A DNA stretch of 20,784 bases, taken from a virus. The position numbers were made by a program, and so were the translations under genes. Every line of letters begins with the position of its first letter. Position 1 is the stretch's first letter. Shown here piece by piece: positions 6,949 through 13,050 of this stretch. The DNA is taken from positions 1 to 20,784 of the IMG/VR virus record IMGVR_UViG_3300023172_000245; one strand, written 5' to 3'. The notes beneath the pieces are model-generated. The model made no database searches. It had not been told where the DNA came from and saw nothing but the letters and a program-made list of their open reading frames with translations.

Positions 6949-7580
6949 GAACTGACTTTATCCTAGACTTTGAAACAATTGGCCAGTGTGCTCGTAAGGC
7001 GCCTGGCATTGAGTGTTCTTATGCAACATTTGTATGGGATCGCTTTCTTGATGAGCCTTATTCTTTTCAAGAACTTTTAGGTATCATTCAAAAAGCAAAA
7101 CTTGATTTGCAAGATCAAATAAAGAACTATGACTTTGAATATCAAAAGTCAGATCTTGATTGGTGGCTACAGCAAGCACCAGAAGTTCGTAAGCTTTTAA
7201 AACCAAAGCCAGATGATCTTAAGCTACCACAGTTTATTGAGCAGATGATCGGATATCTTCGTACTCAAGATAAAGTTGATTACTGGTGGAGCCGTTCAAA
7301 CGGTTTTGACCCAGTTATTCTAGATCATATGGCAATGGCCGTAGGCAAGGACAAGTTTCTAAACGAGTACATTCCTTACTGGCGTATACGTGATACTCGT
7401 ACATTTATTGATGCGAAGTTTAACTTTACAACAAAGAATGGATTCGTACCCGTTGCAGATACTGAGCAATGGGAAAAAGTATTTAGTGCTCATGATAGCA
7501 GACATGATGTCGCAGCAGACATCCTTCGGATTCAGGCTATTCATAGAGCAGAAAATGATATGGAGCAAGTAGAAATATGA
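6945..7580 (+). CDS. dexA: DexA-like 3'-5' DNA exonuclease
   Basis: A DEDDh-type 3'-5' exonuclease of 211 aa. The catalytic set is visible: Asp8 and Glu10 in ILDFETIG, Asp122 in SNGFDPVILDHM, and His183 with Asp188 in AHDSRHDVAADIL (182-194). The DWW (71-74) segment and overall length also match T4 DexA. T4 DexA degrades single-stranded or host DNA. The start overlaps the methyltransferase stop (ATGA), and the 3' end overlaps the next gene by 4 nt. An internal promoter at 6863-6891 can drive it independently. Confidence 0.88.
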   Translation: MRTDFILDFETIGQCARKAPGIECSYATFVWDRFLDEPYSFQELLGIIQKAKLDLQDQIKNYDFEYQKSDLDWWLQQAPEVRKLLKPKPDDLKLPQFIEQMIGYLRTQDKVDYWWSRSNGFDPVILDHMAMAVGKDKFLNEYIPYWRIRDTRTFIDAKFNFTTKNGFVPVADTEQWEKVFSAHDSRHDVAADILRIQAIHRAENDMEQVEI

Positions 7581-8476
7581 AAATTGAAATCTCTTTAGAC
7601 AAACTCAAAGAGCAGAAGCTCTTTATCGGTACTCCGATGTACGGTGGTAACTGCTCAGGCTCATATGCTAAGTCCTGTAACGACCTGGCTATGATGTGTG
7701 CAGCAAATGGTATTCCTATCCGTTTTTATTATCTCTTTAACGAGAGCCTTATCCAGAGGGCACGTAATTATGTTGTAGATGAGTTCCTCAGATCTGATTG
7801 TACTCACCTTGTATTCATCGATTCAGACATCGCATTTAATGCTAAAGATGTTCTAGGATTAATTGCTGTAAATCTAGCAGACACCGAGAATCATAATATT
7901 GTTGTAGGACCTTATCCTAAGAAAACAATCGCGTGGGAAAAGGTTGCTAAGGCTGCAGAGCTTGGTAAAGGTGACGAAAATCCATTCGAGCTTGATAACT
8001 ATACAGCAGACTATGTATTTAATCCTGTTAAGAAATTAGATACATTTAATGTTGGTGAACCACTTGAGATTGGTGAGGGTGGTACAGGCTTTATGTGTAT
8101 TCCACGAGAAACACTTGAGAAATATCGCGATGCCTATCCTGAACTTCAGTACAAACCAGATCATGTTCGTACGGACAAGTTTGATGGTTCGCGAGATATC
8201 ACAGCGTTCTTTGACTGTGTAATTGATCCGGAATCGCGTCGTTATCTATCAGAGGATTACTTCTTCTGTAGGAAAGCCCGTGACATCGGTATGAAAGTGA
8301 TTATGTGCCCTTGGATGCACCTCAATCACATTGGCACTTATATCTTTAAAGGTAATATGGCTGCTATTGGTTCTCTCGGTGTGTCAGCCACCGCAGACAG
8401 TAAAAGCAATCGTAAAACTTATGCCAATAAAAAACAGTTGACAAAATCCAAAAAACGTAGTAAAATTAATACATAA
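7577..8476 (+). CDS. GT-A-fold glycosyltransferase-like protein
   Basis: The 299-aa protein begins with a nucleotide-binding strand and loop (LFIGTPMYGG, 15-24). It has the donor-sugar/metal motif IDSDIAF with Asp82-Ser-Asp84 (DxD type), a glycine-rich EIGEGGTGFM (about 172-181), a conserved SEDYFFC segment (about 225-231) that would supply the acceptor-side acid, and WMHLNHIGTY near the C-terminus (about 249-258). The last 30 residues are very rich in Lys, which could bind DNA. Similar proteins are widespread in large myophages. It is a second candidate for decorating modified bases, or for modifying host or virion glycans. It closes the modification operon. Confidence 0.75.
   Translation: MKIEISLDKLKEQKLFIGTPMYGGNCSGSYAKSCNDLAMMCAANGIPIRFYYLFNESLIQRARNYVVDEFLRSDCTHLVFIDSDIAFNAKDVLGLIAVNLADTENHNIVVGPYPKKTIAWEKVAKAAELGKGDENPFELDNYTADYVFNPVKKLDTFNVGEPLEIGEGGTGFMCIPRETLEKYRDAYPELQYKPDHVRTDKFDGSRDITAFFDCVIDPESRRYLSEDYFFCRKARDIGMKVIMCPWMHLNHIGTYIFKGNMAAIGSLGVSATADSKSNRKTYANKKQLTKSKKRSKINT
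8438..8466 (+). promoter_or_regulatory. Sigma70-type promoter for the sliding-clamp gene
   Basis: TTGACA at 8438-8443, 17 bp, then TAAAAT at 8461-8466 at the end of the glycosyltransferase gene. Transcription should begin near 8473, just upstream of the gp45 ribosome site AAGGAG (8489-8494). Confidence 0.7.
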
Positions 8477-8502
8477 TGTGAAATTTGTAAGGAGCTTATA
8501 TA

Positions 8503-9165
8503 ATGAAGTTTAGTGAACGTACTCTTACCATTCTTAAGAGTTTTTCGACTATCAACAAGTCGATTCTTATGAAACCCGGCGGTGTACTTAAAACAGTAAC
8601 ACCAGAAAAGACATTGGTTGCGTCTGCAACTATTCCAGATCAGATTCCATCTCAAGCATGTATCTATGATTTGTCAAGATTTTTGTCAATTTTATCACTT
8701 TACAAGGATCCCGACGTAGAGTTTCATGATAAATACTTTATGATCAACGATGGTCGTCGTAAGACGAAATATGTTTACGCTGACATATCAATGATTCATG
8801 CAGCTCCCGAAAAAGAGATTCAACTGCCATCTCTGGATGTAGTTGTTGATGTTTCTTGGGAAGACCTACAGTCTGTTCTTAAGGCTGCAGGTGTGTTACA
8901 ATTCTCTGAGGTAGCCTTTGTAGGGACCGAAGGGAAAATCTGGTTGAAAGCTATTGATAGCAACAATCAAAATTCTGATGATTATGGTGTTGAAATCGGC
9001 ACTACATCTGATGAATTTAAGATTATCATTAAAACCGATAATCTTAAGCTCTTGCCTCAGGATTACAAAGTTTCTCTTTGCGCAAAGGGAATCTCTGAGT
9101 TCAAGGGTACGGACGTCACGTACTTCGTGGCAATTGATACTAAGTCGACTTATCAGAAAGGATAA
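8503..9165 (+). CDS. 45: Sliding clamp (DNA polymerase processivity factor, gp45)
   Basis: The trimeric ring clamp tethers DNA polymerase to DNA and, in T4, also activates late transcription. The 220 aa match T4 gp45 in length (228). The N-terminus MKFSERTLTILKSFSTIN parallels the T4 start, followed by IYDLSRFLSILSL (54-66) and a C-terminal half with TSDEFKIIIKTDNLKL-PQDYKV and AKGISEFKG. Weak sequence conservation is normal in this family. The gene has its own promoter (8438-8466) and a strong Shine-Dalgarno 8 bases before ATG. It is separated from gp44 by one small gene and an intrinsic terminator, which would let clamp be made in excess over loader. Confidence 0.93.
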   Translation: MKFSERTLTILKSFSTINKSILMKPGGVLKTVTPEKTLVASATIPDQIPSQACIYDLSRFLSILSLYKDPDVEFHDKYFMINDGRRKTKYVYADISMIHAAPEKEIQLPSLDVVVDVSWEDLQSVLKAAGVLQFSEVAFVGTEGKIWLKAIDSNNQNSDDYGVEIGTTSDEFKIIIKTDNLKLLPQDYKVSLCAKGISEFKGTDVTYFVAIDTKSTYQKG

Positions 9166-9171
9166 CAAATT

Positions 9172-9459
9172 ATGAATGAAGCTCAAGCAGCTCAAGCACC
9201 CGAGGGACAAGCACCTCAACCGATCCAACTTTCTCTTCAGGATCTAGCAACTGTTGTACAGTTCGTAGACGTTGCGTCTCGCCGCGGCGCAGTAGCCGGC
9301 AACGAGATGGCAATTATTGGAATGCTTCGTAACAAAATCGAAATGTTCCTACAACAGAATGCTCCGCAAGGAGCTCCCGATGGTAACATGCCGGCAGCCG
9401 ATGCTCCAGCTCCGGATGTACCTGAGGACGCACCACTCGCTGACAAAGTGGTACAATAA
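9172..9459 (+). CDS. Ala/Pro-rich hypothetical protein (95 aa)
   Basis: It starts 6 nt after the gp45 stop, with AGGA at 9161-9164 as ribosome site, and ends directly before a terminator hairpin. Residues 20-60 (SLQDLATVVQFVDVASRRGA) form a likely helical domain. The ends are low-complexity Ala/Pro/Gln (1-18) and Ala/Pro/Asp (64-90), so the termini are probably disordered. Co-transcription with the clamp suggests a replication or late-transcription accessory role, but I do not recognise it. Confidence 0.72.
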   Translation: MNEAQAAQAPEGQAPQPIQLSLQDLATVVQFVDVASRRGAVAGNEMAIIGMLRNKIEMFLQQNAPQGAPDGNMPAADAPAPDVPEDAPLADKVVQ

Positions 9460-9491
9460 TGAGTGGGGCTTCGGCCCCCTCATTTCTTTTT
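9460..9491 (+). terminator. Rho-independent terminator after gp45 unit
   Basis: TGAGTGGGGC (9460-9469), a TTCG tetraloop (9470-9473) and GCCCCCTCA (9474-9482) pair over 9 bp with one bulged T, followed by TTTCTTTTT (9483-9491). This is a classic strong intrinsic terminator. Confidence 0.92.
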
Positions 9492-9510
9492 ATATGATGA
9501 TGGTGATTGA

Positions 9511-10464
9511 ATGTCTATTGATGCAAAAGCAAATGAAGTACTTTGGGTAGAGAAGTACAGGCCAATGGTAATTGGCGACACAATTCTACCAGACAAAACT
9601 AAATCTGCTTTCAAAAAATTTGTAGCAGATGAATCTATTCCTAACTTACTACTCACTGGCGGTCCAGGTGTTGGCAAAACTACAATCGCAAAAGCTATGC
9701 TCGATGAACTTGGCTGCGATTATATTATTAAAAACGGCTCACTTAACGTCAATATCGATACCCTCCGATATGACATCTCCACGTTTGCCTCAGCGGTTTC
9801 CTTCACAGGTGGTAGAAAATACGTCATCTTTGACGAGGCGGACTATCTCAACGCAGCAAATGTTCAACCCGCGCTACGCAACTTTATTGAAGAATATTCA
9901 AGCAATTGCGGGTTCATCTTTACTTGTAACTTTAAAAATCGTATAATCTCTCCACTTCGTTCTCGTTTGTCAGAGGTTGACTTTACCATCGAGCAATCCG
10001 ATCGGCCAAAGCTCGCGATGCAATTCCTACGCCGTGTTGAAGCTATTCTTGAACAAGAAAACGTTGCGTATGATAAAGCAGTTGTTGCAAAAGTAATCCA
10101 AAAACACTTCCCTGATTTTCGACGTGTACTTACAGAGTTGCAATCTTACTCCGCTTCTGGCGCTATTGATGAAGGTATCTTTGTTAATCTCAAACAAGAA
10201 TCCCTTGATGAACTCTTTAAACTTCTAAAGAGTAAAGACTTCACAAACATGCGTAAGTGGGTTGCAAAGAACTCAGATCAAGATATGAACGAGATGTTCC
10301 GTCGTATCTATGATATGGCCAATGATAAGGTCGAACTCAGATCTCAGCCAGGCTTTATCGTAACTCTTGCAGACTATATGTACAAAGCAAACTTTGTCGC
10401 TGATCTTGAGATAAATATGGTTGCATGCCTCACTGAAATCATGATGGAGACATCCTTTAAATGA
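9511..10464 (+). CDS. 44: Clamp loader large subunit (gp44, AAA+ ATPase)
   Basis: This ATPase opens and loads the gp45 ring at primer-template junctions. The 317 aa match T4 gp44 (319). Visible are WVEKYRP (12-18), Walker A GGPGVGKTT (50-58), Walker B VIFDEAD (105-111), sensor 1 in FIFTCN (135-140) and the arginine-finger box SPLRSRL (147-153), where the common SRC is SRL. The C-terminal collar domain follows. The ribosome site before ATG 9511 is weak. The gene lies just past a terminator, so its expression depends on read-through or on a promoter I could not identify. The stop overlaps the next gene (ATGA). Confidence 0.95.
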   Translation: MSIDAKANEVLWVEKYRPMVIGDTILPDKTKSAFKKFVADESIPNLLLTGGPGVGKTTIAKAMLDELGCDYIIKNGSLNVNIDTLRYDISTFASAVSFTGGRKYVIFDEADYLNAANVQPALRNFIEEYSSNCGFIFTCNFKNRIISPLRSRLSEVDFTIEQSDRPKLAMQFLRRVEAILEQENVAYDKAVVAKVIQKHFPDFRRVLTELQSYSASGAIDEGIFVNLKQESLDELFKLLKSKDFTNMRKWVAKNSDQDMNEMFRRIYDMANDKVELRSQPGFIVTLADYMYKANFVADLEINMVACLTEIMMETSFK

Positions 10465-10682
10465 ATAACGTAGAAGTATATGGCATCATGCCACAGATTA
10501 CAACAAGTAATTACTACACCACTAATACTACTGTTCATGGTGTTAAGGTAACACAAACGAAACATCTTGAAACACCGACTGGAGTGACATGGGTTGAAAC
10601 CGTTCAATGGACCCGTTACGACCATGCTGGTCGAGTGATTGATGAGAAACCACAGGGACAATTCGTTGATATTGTAGTATGA
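10461..10682 (+). CDS. Hypothetical protein (73 aa)
   Basis: The ATG overlaps the gp44 stop (ATGA at 10461-10464), indicating coupled translation. The 73 residues are Thr/Val-rich with an alternating pattern (NYYTTNTTVHGVKVTQT at 17-33, then TGVTWVETVQWTRYD), so a small beta-sheet protein is likely. I recognise no family. It is the first of four small genes inserted between the two clamp-loader subunit genes. Confidence 0.68.
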   Translation: MNNVEVYGIMPQITTSNYYTTNTTVHGVKVTQTKHLETPTGVTWVETVQWTRYDHAGRVIDEKPQGQFVDIVV

Positions 10683-10683
10683 A

Positions 10684-10872
10684 ATGGCTAAAGTGATGAT
10701 GTGCGATCCGCCCAGCGGTTGGAAGTATGGTTTTCCTAAACCTTTACCCGCAGACTTAGGCGAAGATGAAAGTATCCTTCCTTGGCTGTTGAGCGAAGGT
10801 TATCCGCAGAAAGAGATTGACAACTGCGGCAAATACTTTTATGTTAGATATTGGGAAGAAGATGATGGTTGA
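10684..10872 (+). CDS. Hypothetical acidic protein (62 aa)
   Basis: It starts one base after the previous stop (TGAAATG). The 62-residue acidic protein has PPSGWKYGFPKPLP (9-22), then DESILPWLLSEGYP (28-41), then a Tyr/Trp/Glu-rich end. No motif I can name. Close packing with neighbours supports translation; function unknown. Confidence 0.65.
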   Translation: MAKVMMCDPPSGWKYGFPKPLPADLGEDESILPWLLSEGYPQKEIDNCGKYFYVRYWEEDDG

Positions 10873-11086
10873 AATTAGTGATAATGAATATCAGCTTTAC
10901 CAAAAGCTCTTAAAAATTTGGAAGCATAGCTCACCTGAAAAAACTGGTGCATACTTCATTTGTGGTGAAGCGGGTGAGAAAGACGATTTAGGTTTGCCTG
11001 AATACATTCACGTTTGCCCATCTTATGGATTAGATGGAATAGCTTCATATAAATTGCACAAAGATTATTCAGCGCCGGAGTGGTAA
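10862..11086 (+). CDS. Hypothetical protein (74 aa)
   Basis: The frame extends further upstream with another ATG at 10817, but that would overlap the preceding gene by 56 nt. The ATGATG at 10862-10867, with GGAAGAAG just before it, is the more likely start. The product has 74 aa, with a charged N-terminus (EISDNEYQLYQKLL), a central CGEAGEKDDLGLPEYIHVCP and a Tyr-rich end. No family recognised. The stop abuts the next ATG directly. Confidence 0.62.
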   Translation: MMVEISDNEYQLYQKLLKIWKHSSPEKTGAYFICGEAGEKDDLGLPEYIHVCPSYGLDGIASYKLHKDYSAPEW

Positions 11087-11284
11087 ATGAGCGAATGGAT
11101 GAAACGTCTTATTAAAAAGCATACTTGCTTTTATTGTGAAAAAACAGTTGACAAAGCTGACTTGTTTAGTATAAAATTAGATACAAGTGAAGGGCCTCTT
11201 GAATTAAAAGCCTGCCCCACTTGTGCAGATGATTTAAATGATATTTTGAAAAAGATTGAGGAAGCTCGTGGCGAAGGACTATAA
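11087..11284 (+). CDS. Small zinc-ribbon protein (65 aa)
   Basis: Two CxxC pairs, CFYC (Cys14, Cys17) and CPTC (Cys43, Cys46), are separated by 25 residues of strand-like sequence: the layout of a zinc ribbon that binds one zinc ion. A basic N-terminus (KRLIKKH) and an acidic C-terminal helix flank it. Such proteins often bind nucleic acid or other proteins. It follows its neighbour with no gap and overlaps gene 62 by 17 nt, so it is probably co-translated with the clamp loader small subunit. Confidence 0.75.
   Translation: MSEWMKRLIKKHTCFYCEKTVDKADLFSIKLDTSEGPLELKACPTCADDLNDILKKIEEARGEGL
11148..11175 (+). promoter_or_regulatory. Possible intragenic sigma70-type promoter before gene 62
   Basis: TTGACA at 11148-11153 and TATAAA at 11170-11175 (16-bp spacing) lie in the zinc-ribbon gene, about 90 bp before the gp62 start. 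Both boxes are good, but the site is inside coding sequence. Confidence 0.4.
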
Positions 11285-11666
11285 CCCATTTGATTTTATG
11301 ACAGCAGCTTCTTTCTCGAAGGAAGATCTGATTAACAATAACGAAAATCCAGAACTGATTGAAAAGCAGTACATTCCTTATATGGTAAATCGTGGTTTCG
11401 CAAACTTCGAGGATACTATCTTACATGCGAATGAAATGAATCAACGAGCTCATATGTTCCATGCCGCTCAGTTTCAATATTATCGTGGAGCACTACGCAA
11501 GCGTAAACGTTTCTCAAAGTGGCCAAAGGCCGATAAAGATGCAGACTTAGATGCAATCCAGCAGGTCTATCAGTGTAACCGTACCGTAGCCAAGATGTAC
11601 CAGAAAGCTTTGAGTAAAGAAGATATGAAATATGTACATAGCAAACTTGTCACAGGGGGAGTGTGA
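11268..11666 (+). CDS. 62: Clamp loader small subunit (gp62)
   Basis: The partner of gp44 in the clamp loader. The protein reads AKDYNPFDFM at its start, then EKQYIPYMVNRGFANFEDTILHANEMN (centre) and RKRKRFSKWPK, the hallmarks of the short gp62 of marine T4-like phages. It is about 132 aa against 187 in T4. I prefer the GTG at 11268, with AGGAAG at 11259-11264 just upstream; a TTG at 11256 is the alternative. No ATG fits, so translation begins with a non-ATG codon, and the start overlaps the zinc-ribbon gene by 17 nt. In T4, gene 62 directly follows 44; here about 800 bp separate them. Confidence 0.85.
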   Translation: MAKDYNPFDFMTAASFSKEDLINNNENPELIEKQYIPYMVNRGFANFEDTILHANEMNQRAHMFHAAQFQYYRGALRKRKRFSKWPKADKDADLDAIQQVYQCNRTVAKMYQKALSKEDMKYVHSKLVTGGV

Positions 11667-11670
11667 AAAA

Positions 11671-11678
11671 TATAAATA
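11671..11678 (+). promoter_or_regulatory. T4-type late promoter (TATAAATA) before regA
   Basis: An exact TATAAATA lies 4 bp after the gp62 stop and 61 bp before the regA start. T4-like phages read this box with the gp55 sigma factor and gp45 clamp. Its intergenic position and orientation support function. A late start would give a 5' leader of about 55 nt carrying the ATA repeats. Confidence 0.6.
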
Positions 11679-11707
11679 TTGTTTGGATGGTCATGGTGAG
11701 CATCGTG

Positions 11708-11725
11708 ATAATAACAATAATAATA
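11708..11725 (+). other. ATA/ACA trinucleotide tract in the regA leader
   Basis: Six trinucleotides in a row (five ATA and one ACA) lead directly into the regA Shine-Dalgarno AAGGA (11725-11729). RegA proteins repress translation by binding A/U-rich RNA around start sites, including their own, so this unstructured tract is a candidate autoregulatory operator. Confidence 0.4.
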
Positions 11726-11739
11726 AGGATGCTGTGGTT

Positions 11740-12141
11740 ATGCAAGAAGATATTTTTAAAGGGGTGGGAATTGAGATCTCTCTTCCCTCGCCAGATAGCT
11801 TTTTAAAAGTCAAAGAAACACTAACACGAATCGGTATTTCATCTCGTAAAGATAAGACTTTATATCAAACTTGCCATATTCTTCACAAACAAGGTCGTTA
11901 TGCAATTCTACATTTTAAAGAGTTGTTTATCCTAGACGGAAAGAAAGACACCTTCTCAGAAGAAGATAAGGCTAGAAGAAATACTATCGTAAATTTGCTT
12001 GAGGAATGGGATCTCATCTCAGTTGTAAATACGGAGAAAGCTCAAGATCCAGTTGCTCAGCTTAATCAAATTAAGATTCTATCTCATAAAGAGAAAAATG
12101 AATGGAACTTAGAGGCTAAGTACAATATAGGAAAAAAATGA
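11740..12141 (+). CDS. regA: Translational repressor RegA
   Basis: RegA binds A/U-rich ribosome sites on early mRNAs and, in T4, represses genes 44, 45, 62 and its own. The 133 aa carry the family core: SFLKVKETLTRIGIS with KDKTLYQTCHILHKQGRY, then ILHFKELF, EEDKARRNTIVNLLEEWDLI and a C-terminal HKEKNEW-LEAKYNIG. T4 RegA has 122 aa, and its N-terminus matches GIEISL here. From ATG 11740 the protein has about 9 extra residues; a GTG at 11764 would give the T4-like start, but only 11740 has a Shine-Dalgarno (AAGGA, 10 bases upstream). The frame is open further upstream into gene 62, which I regard as fortuitous. Confidence 0.93.
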   Translation: MQEDIFKGVGIEISLPSPDSFLKVKETLTRIGISSRKDKTLYQTCHILHKQGRYAILHFKELFILDGKKDTFSEEDKARRNTIVNLLEEWDLISVVNTEKAQDPVAQLNQIKILSHKEKNEWNLEAKYNIGKK

Positions 12142-12512
12142 TGATTGATATTGCCGTCTCCTTAAAGCATGGAGACTTTGTTGATACTTATAATAATTGG
12201 AATAAACTACAAAAAATGCATGTAAAAGGATTCGGTCCAGATGCGGATGCATTACAGTTGATTCCAGATGTAAGAGCAATTATTCCAACAGGGCAGACTC
12301 TTGAAGTGCCGGAAGGATACATTGCAAAGATTTATATTAAAGAGGATTGGGCACTTAAGAAATCGCTTGTTCTCGCTTCGTGTGTTCAGATTGTAGAAGA
12401 GACTTCTGAAATTAAATTGATAGTCAAGAATACATGTGACAGTTTAGTTGCCCTTAAGAACGGGGACATTATTGCACACGCAATTCTTGAAAAAAAAGTT
12501 GACATCTCCTAA
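12138..12512 (+). CDS. dUTPase-fold protein, probably catalytically divergent
   Basis: Residues 34-118 follow the trimeric dUTPase/dCTP-deaminase fold: DADALQLIPDVRAIIPTGQTLEVPEGYIAKI, then WALKK-LVLAS, IKLIVKN and the closing NGDIIAHAILEK, which corresponds to the GD-IAQ element. The catalytic loop normally reading GVID-DYRG is replaced by VQIVEETSEI, and the RSS/LA element by KEDWALKK, so the usual active-site Asp and Tyr are missing. It may be inactive as a dUTPase and act as a regulator or binding protein. Length is 124 aa. It overlaps the regA stop by 4 nt; a second ATG at 12141 is an alternative start. Confidence 0.65.
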   Translation: MMIDIAVSLKHGDFVDTYNNWNKLQKMHVKGFGPDADALQLIPDVRAIIPTGQTLEVPEGYIAKIYIKEDWALKKSLVLASCVQIVEETSEIKLIVKNTCDSLVALKNGDIIAHAILEKKVDIS

Positions 12513-12529
12513 ATAATGTGATATAAATA
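12499..12529 (+). promoter_or_regulatory. Composite promoter: sigma70-type overlapping a late TATAAATA box
   Basis: TTGACA (12499-12504), 17 bp, TATAAA (12522-12527) forms a sigma70-type promoter. The same -10 region is an exact T4 late box, TATAAATA (12522-12529). The site ends the dUTPase-like gene and precedes hsp20 by 60 bp, so hsp20 could be expressed both early and late. Confidence 0.65.
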
Positions 12530-12583
12530 ATATAGGGAATGCCTAATGGGTTCCCTTATTATAAATCTTGCTTAATAAAGGAG
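12529..12583 (+). other. hsp20 5' leader with two competing hairpins
   Basis: AATATAGGGAA (12529-12539) pairs with TTCCCTTATT (12551-12560), with one bulged T, to make a 10-bp hairpin near the expected 5' end of the late transcript. Part of its 3' arm, CCTTATT (12554-12560), can instead pair with AATAAAGG (12574-12581, one bulged A), which covers most of the Shine-Dalgarno AAAGGAG (12577-12583). The two structures exclude each other, so the leader could switch access to the ribosome site. Folding was judged by eye only. Confidence 0.4.
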
Positions 12584-12589
12584 ATAGCA

Positions 12590-13033
12590 ATGAATACACG
12601 TAGCTTTAGAGCAGATATGCTCAATGACCCACTTTTCATCGGTTTTGATCGCATGATCGAAAGAATGAGAGAACAAACACCGGGTCAAACTAATTATCCC
12701 CCATATAATATTGCAAAGATCGACGACGATAACTATGCCATTGAATTGGCGGTCGCGGGCTTTGGCGAAGATGAACTAGACATCGAACTAAAAGACGGTG
12801 TTCTATATATTGAAGGGACAAAAAACGACGACGAAGAAGAACGTACATACCTACATAAAGGTATCTCAGCGCGTCACTTCCGTCGTAGCTTTACACTCTC
12901 AGATACAATTGTCGTACGTGGTGCACATTTCGCAGATGGCATTTTGACAGTTAAATTGGAGAATGTGATTCCGGAAGAGAAGAAGCCTCGTAAGATTGAA
13001 ATCGGCCGAGCTCCAGAACTTCTAAACGGGTGA
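12590..13033 (+). CDS. Small heat-shock protein (Hsp20/alpha-crystallin, IbpA-like)
   Basis: The 147-aa protein has an alpha-crystallin domain at about residues 40-140: PPYNIAKIDDDNYAIELAVAGF, then ELDIELKDGVLYIEG, YLHKGISARHFRRSFTLSDTIVVRGAHFADGILTVKLE, ending PEEKKPRKIEI (the I-x-I-like tail). These proteins hold unfolding proteins in an ATP-independent way; Hsp20 genes are common in cyanophages and other marine T4-likes. An upstream in-frame ATG at 12539 exists, but the AAAGGAG at 12577-12583, six bases before ATG 12590, and alignment with IbpA-type N-termini (FIGFDRM) fix the start. Confidence 0.92.
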   Translation: MNTRSFRADMLNDPLFIGFDRMIERMREQTPGQTNYPPYNIAKIDDDNYAIELAVAGFGEDELDIELKDGVLYIEGTKNDDEEERTYLHKGISARHFRRSFTLSDTIVVRGAHFADGILTVKLENVIPEEKKPRKIEIGRAPELLNG

Positions 13034-13050
13034 TTCCGTAACGAATCCGC

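Noticed and set aside
10817-10861. Longer start for the 10862-11086 gene
   Set aside because: It would overlap the preceding gene by 56 nt without a ribosome site; its start codon coincides with a chance TTGACA at 10817-10822.
11632-11739. N-terminal extension of RegA into gene 62
   Set aside because: The extra residues are low-complexity (Asn repeats) and absent from the RegA family; ATG 11740 has a ribosome site and gives near T4 length.
12539-12589. Upstream in-frame ATG that would extend Hsp20 by 17 residues
   Set aside because: No Shine-Dalgarno before it, it lies inside the leader hairpin, and ATG 12590 has an ideal AAAGGAG and the usual IbpA-like N-terminus.
12944-12970. TTGACA inside hsp20 as a promoter
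   Set aside because: No acceptable -10 box at 16-18 bp spacing.
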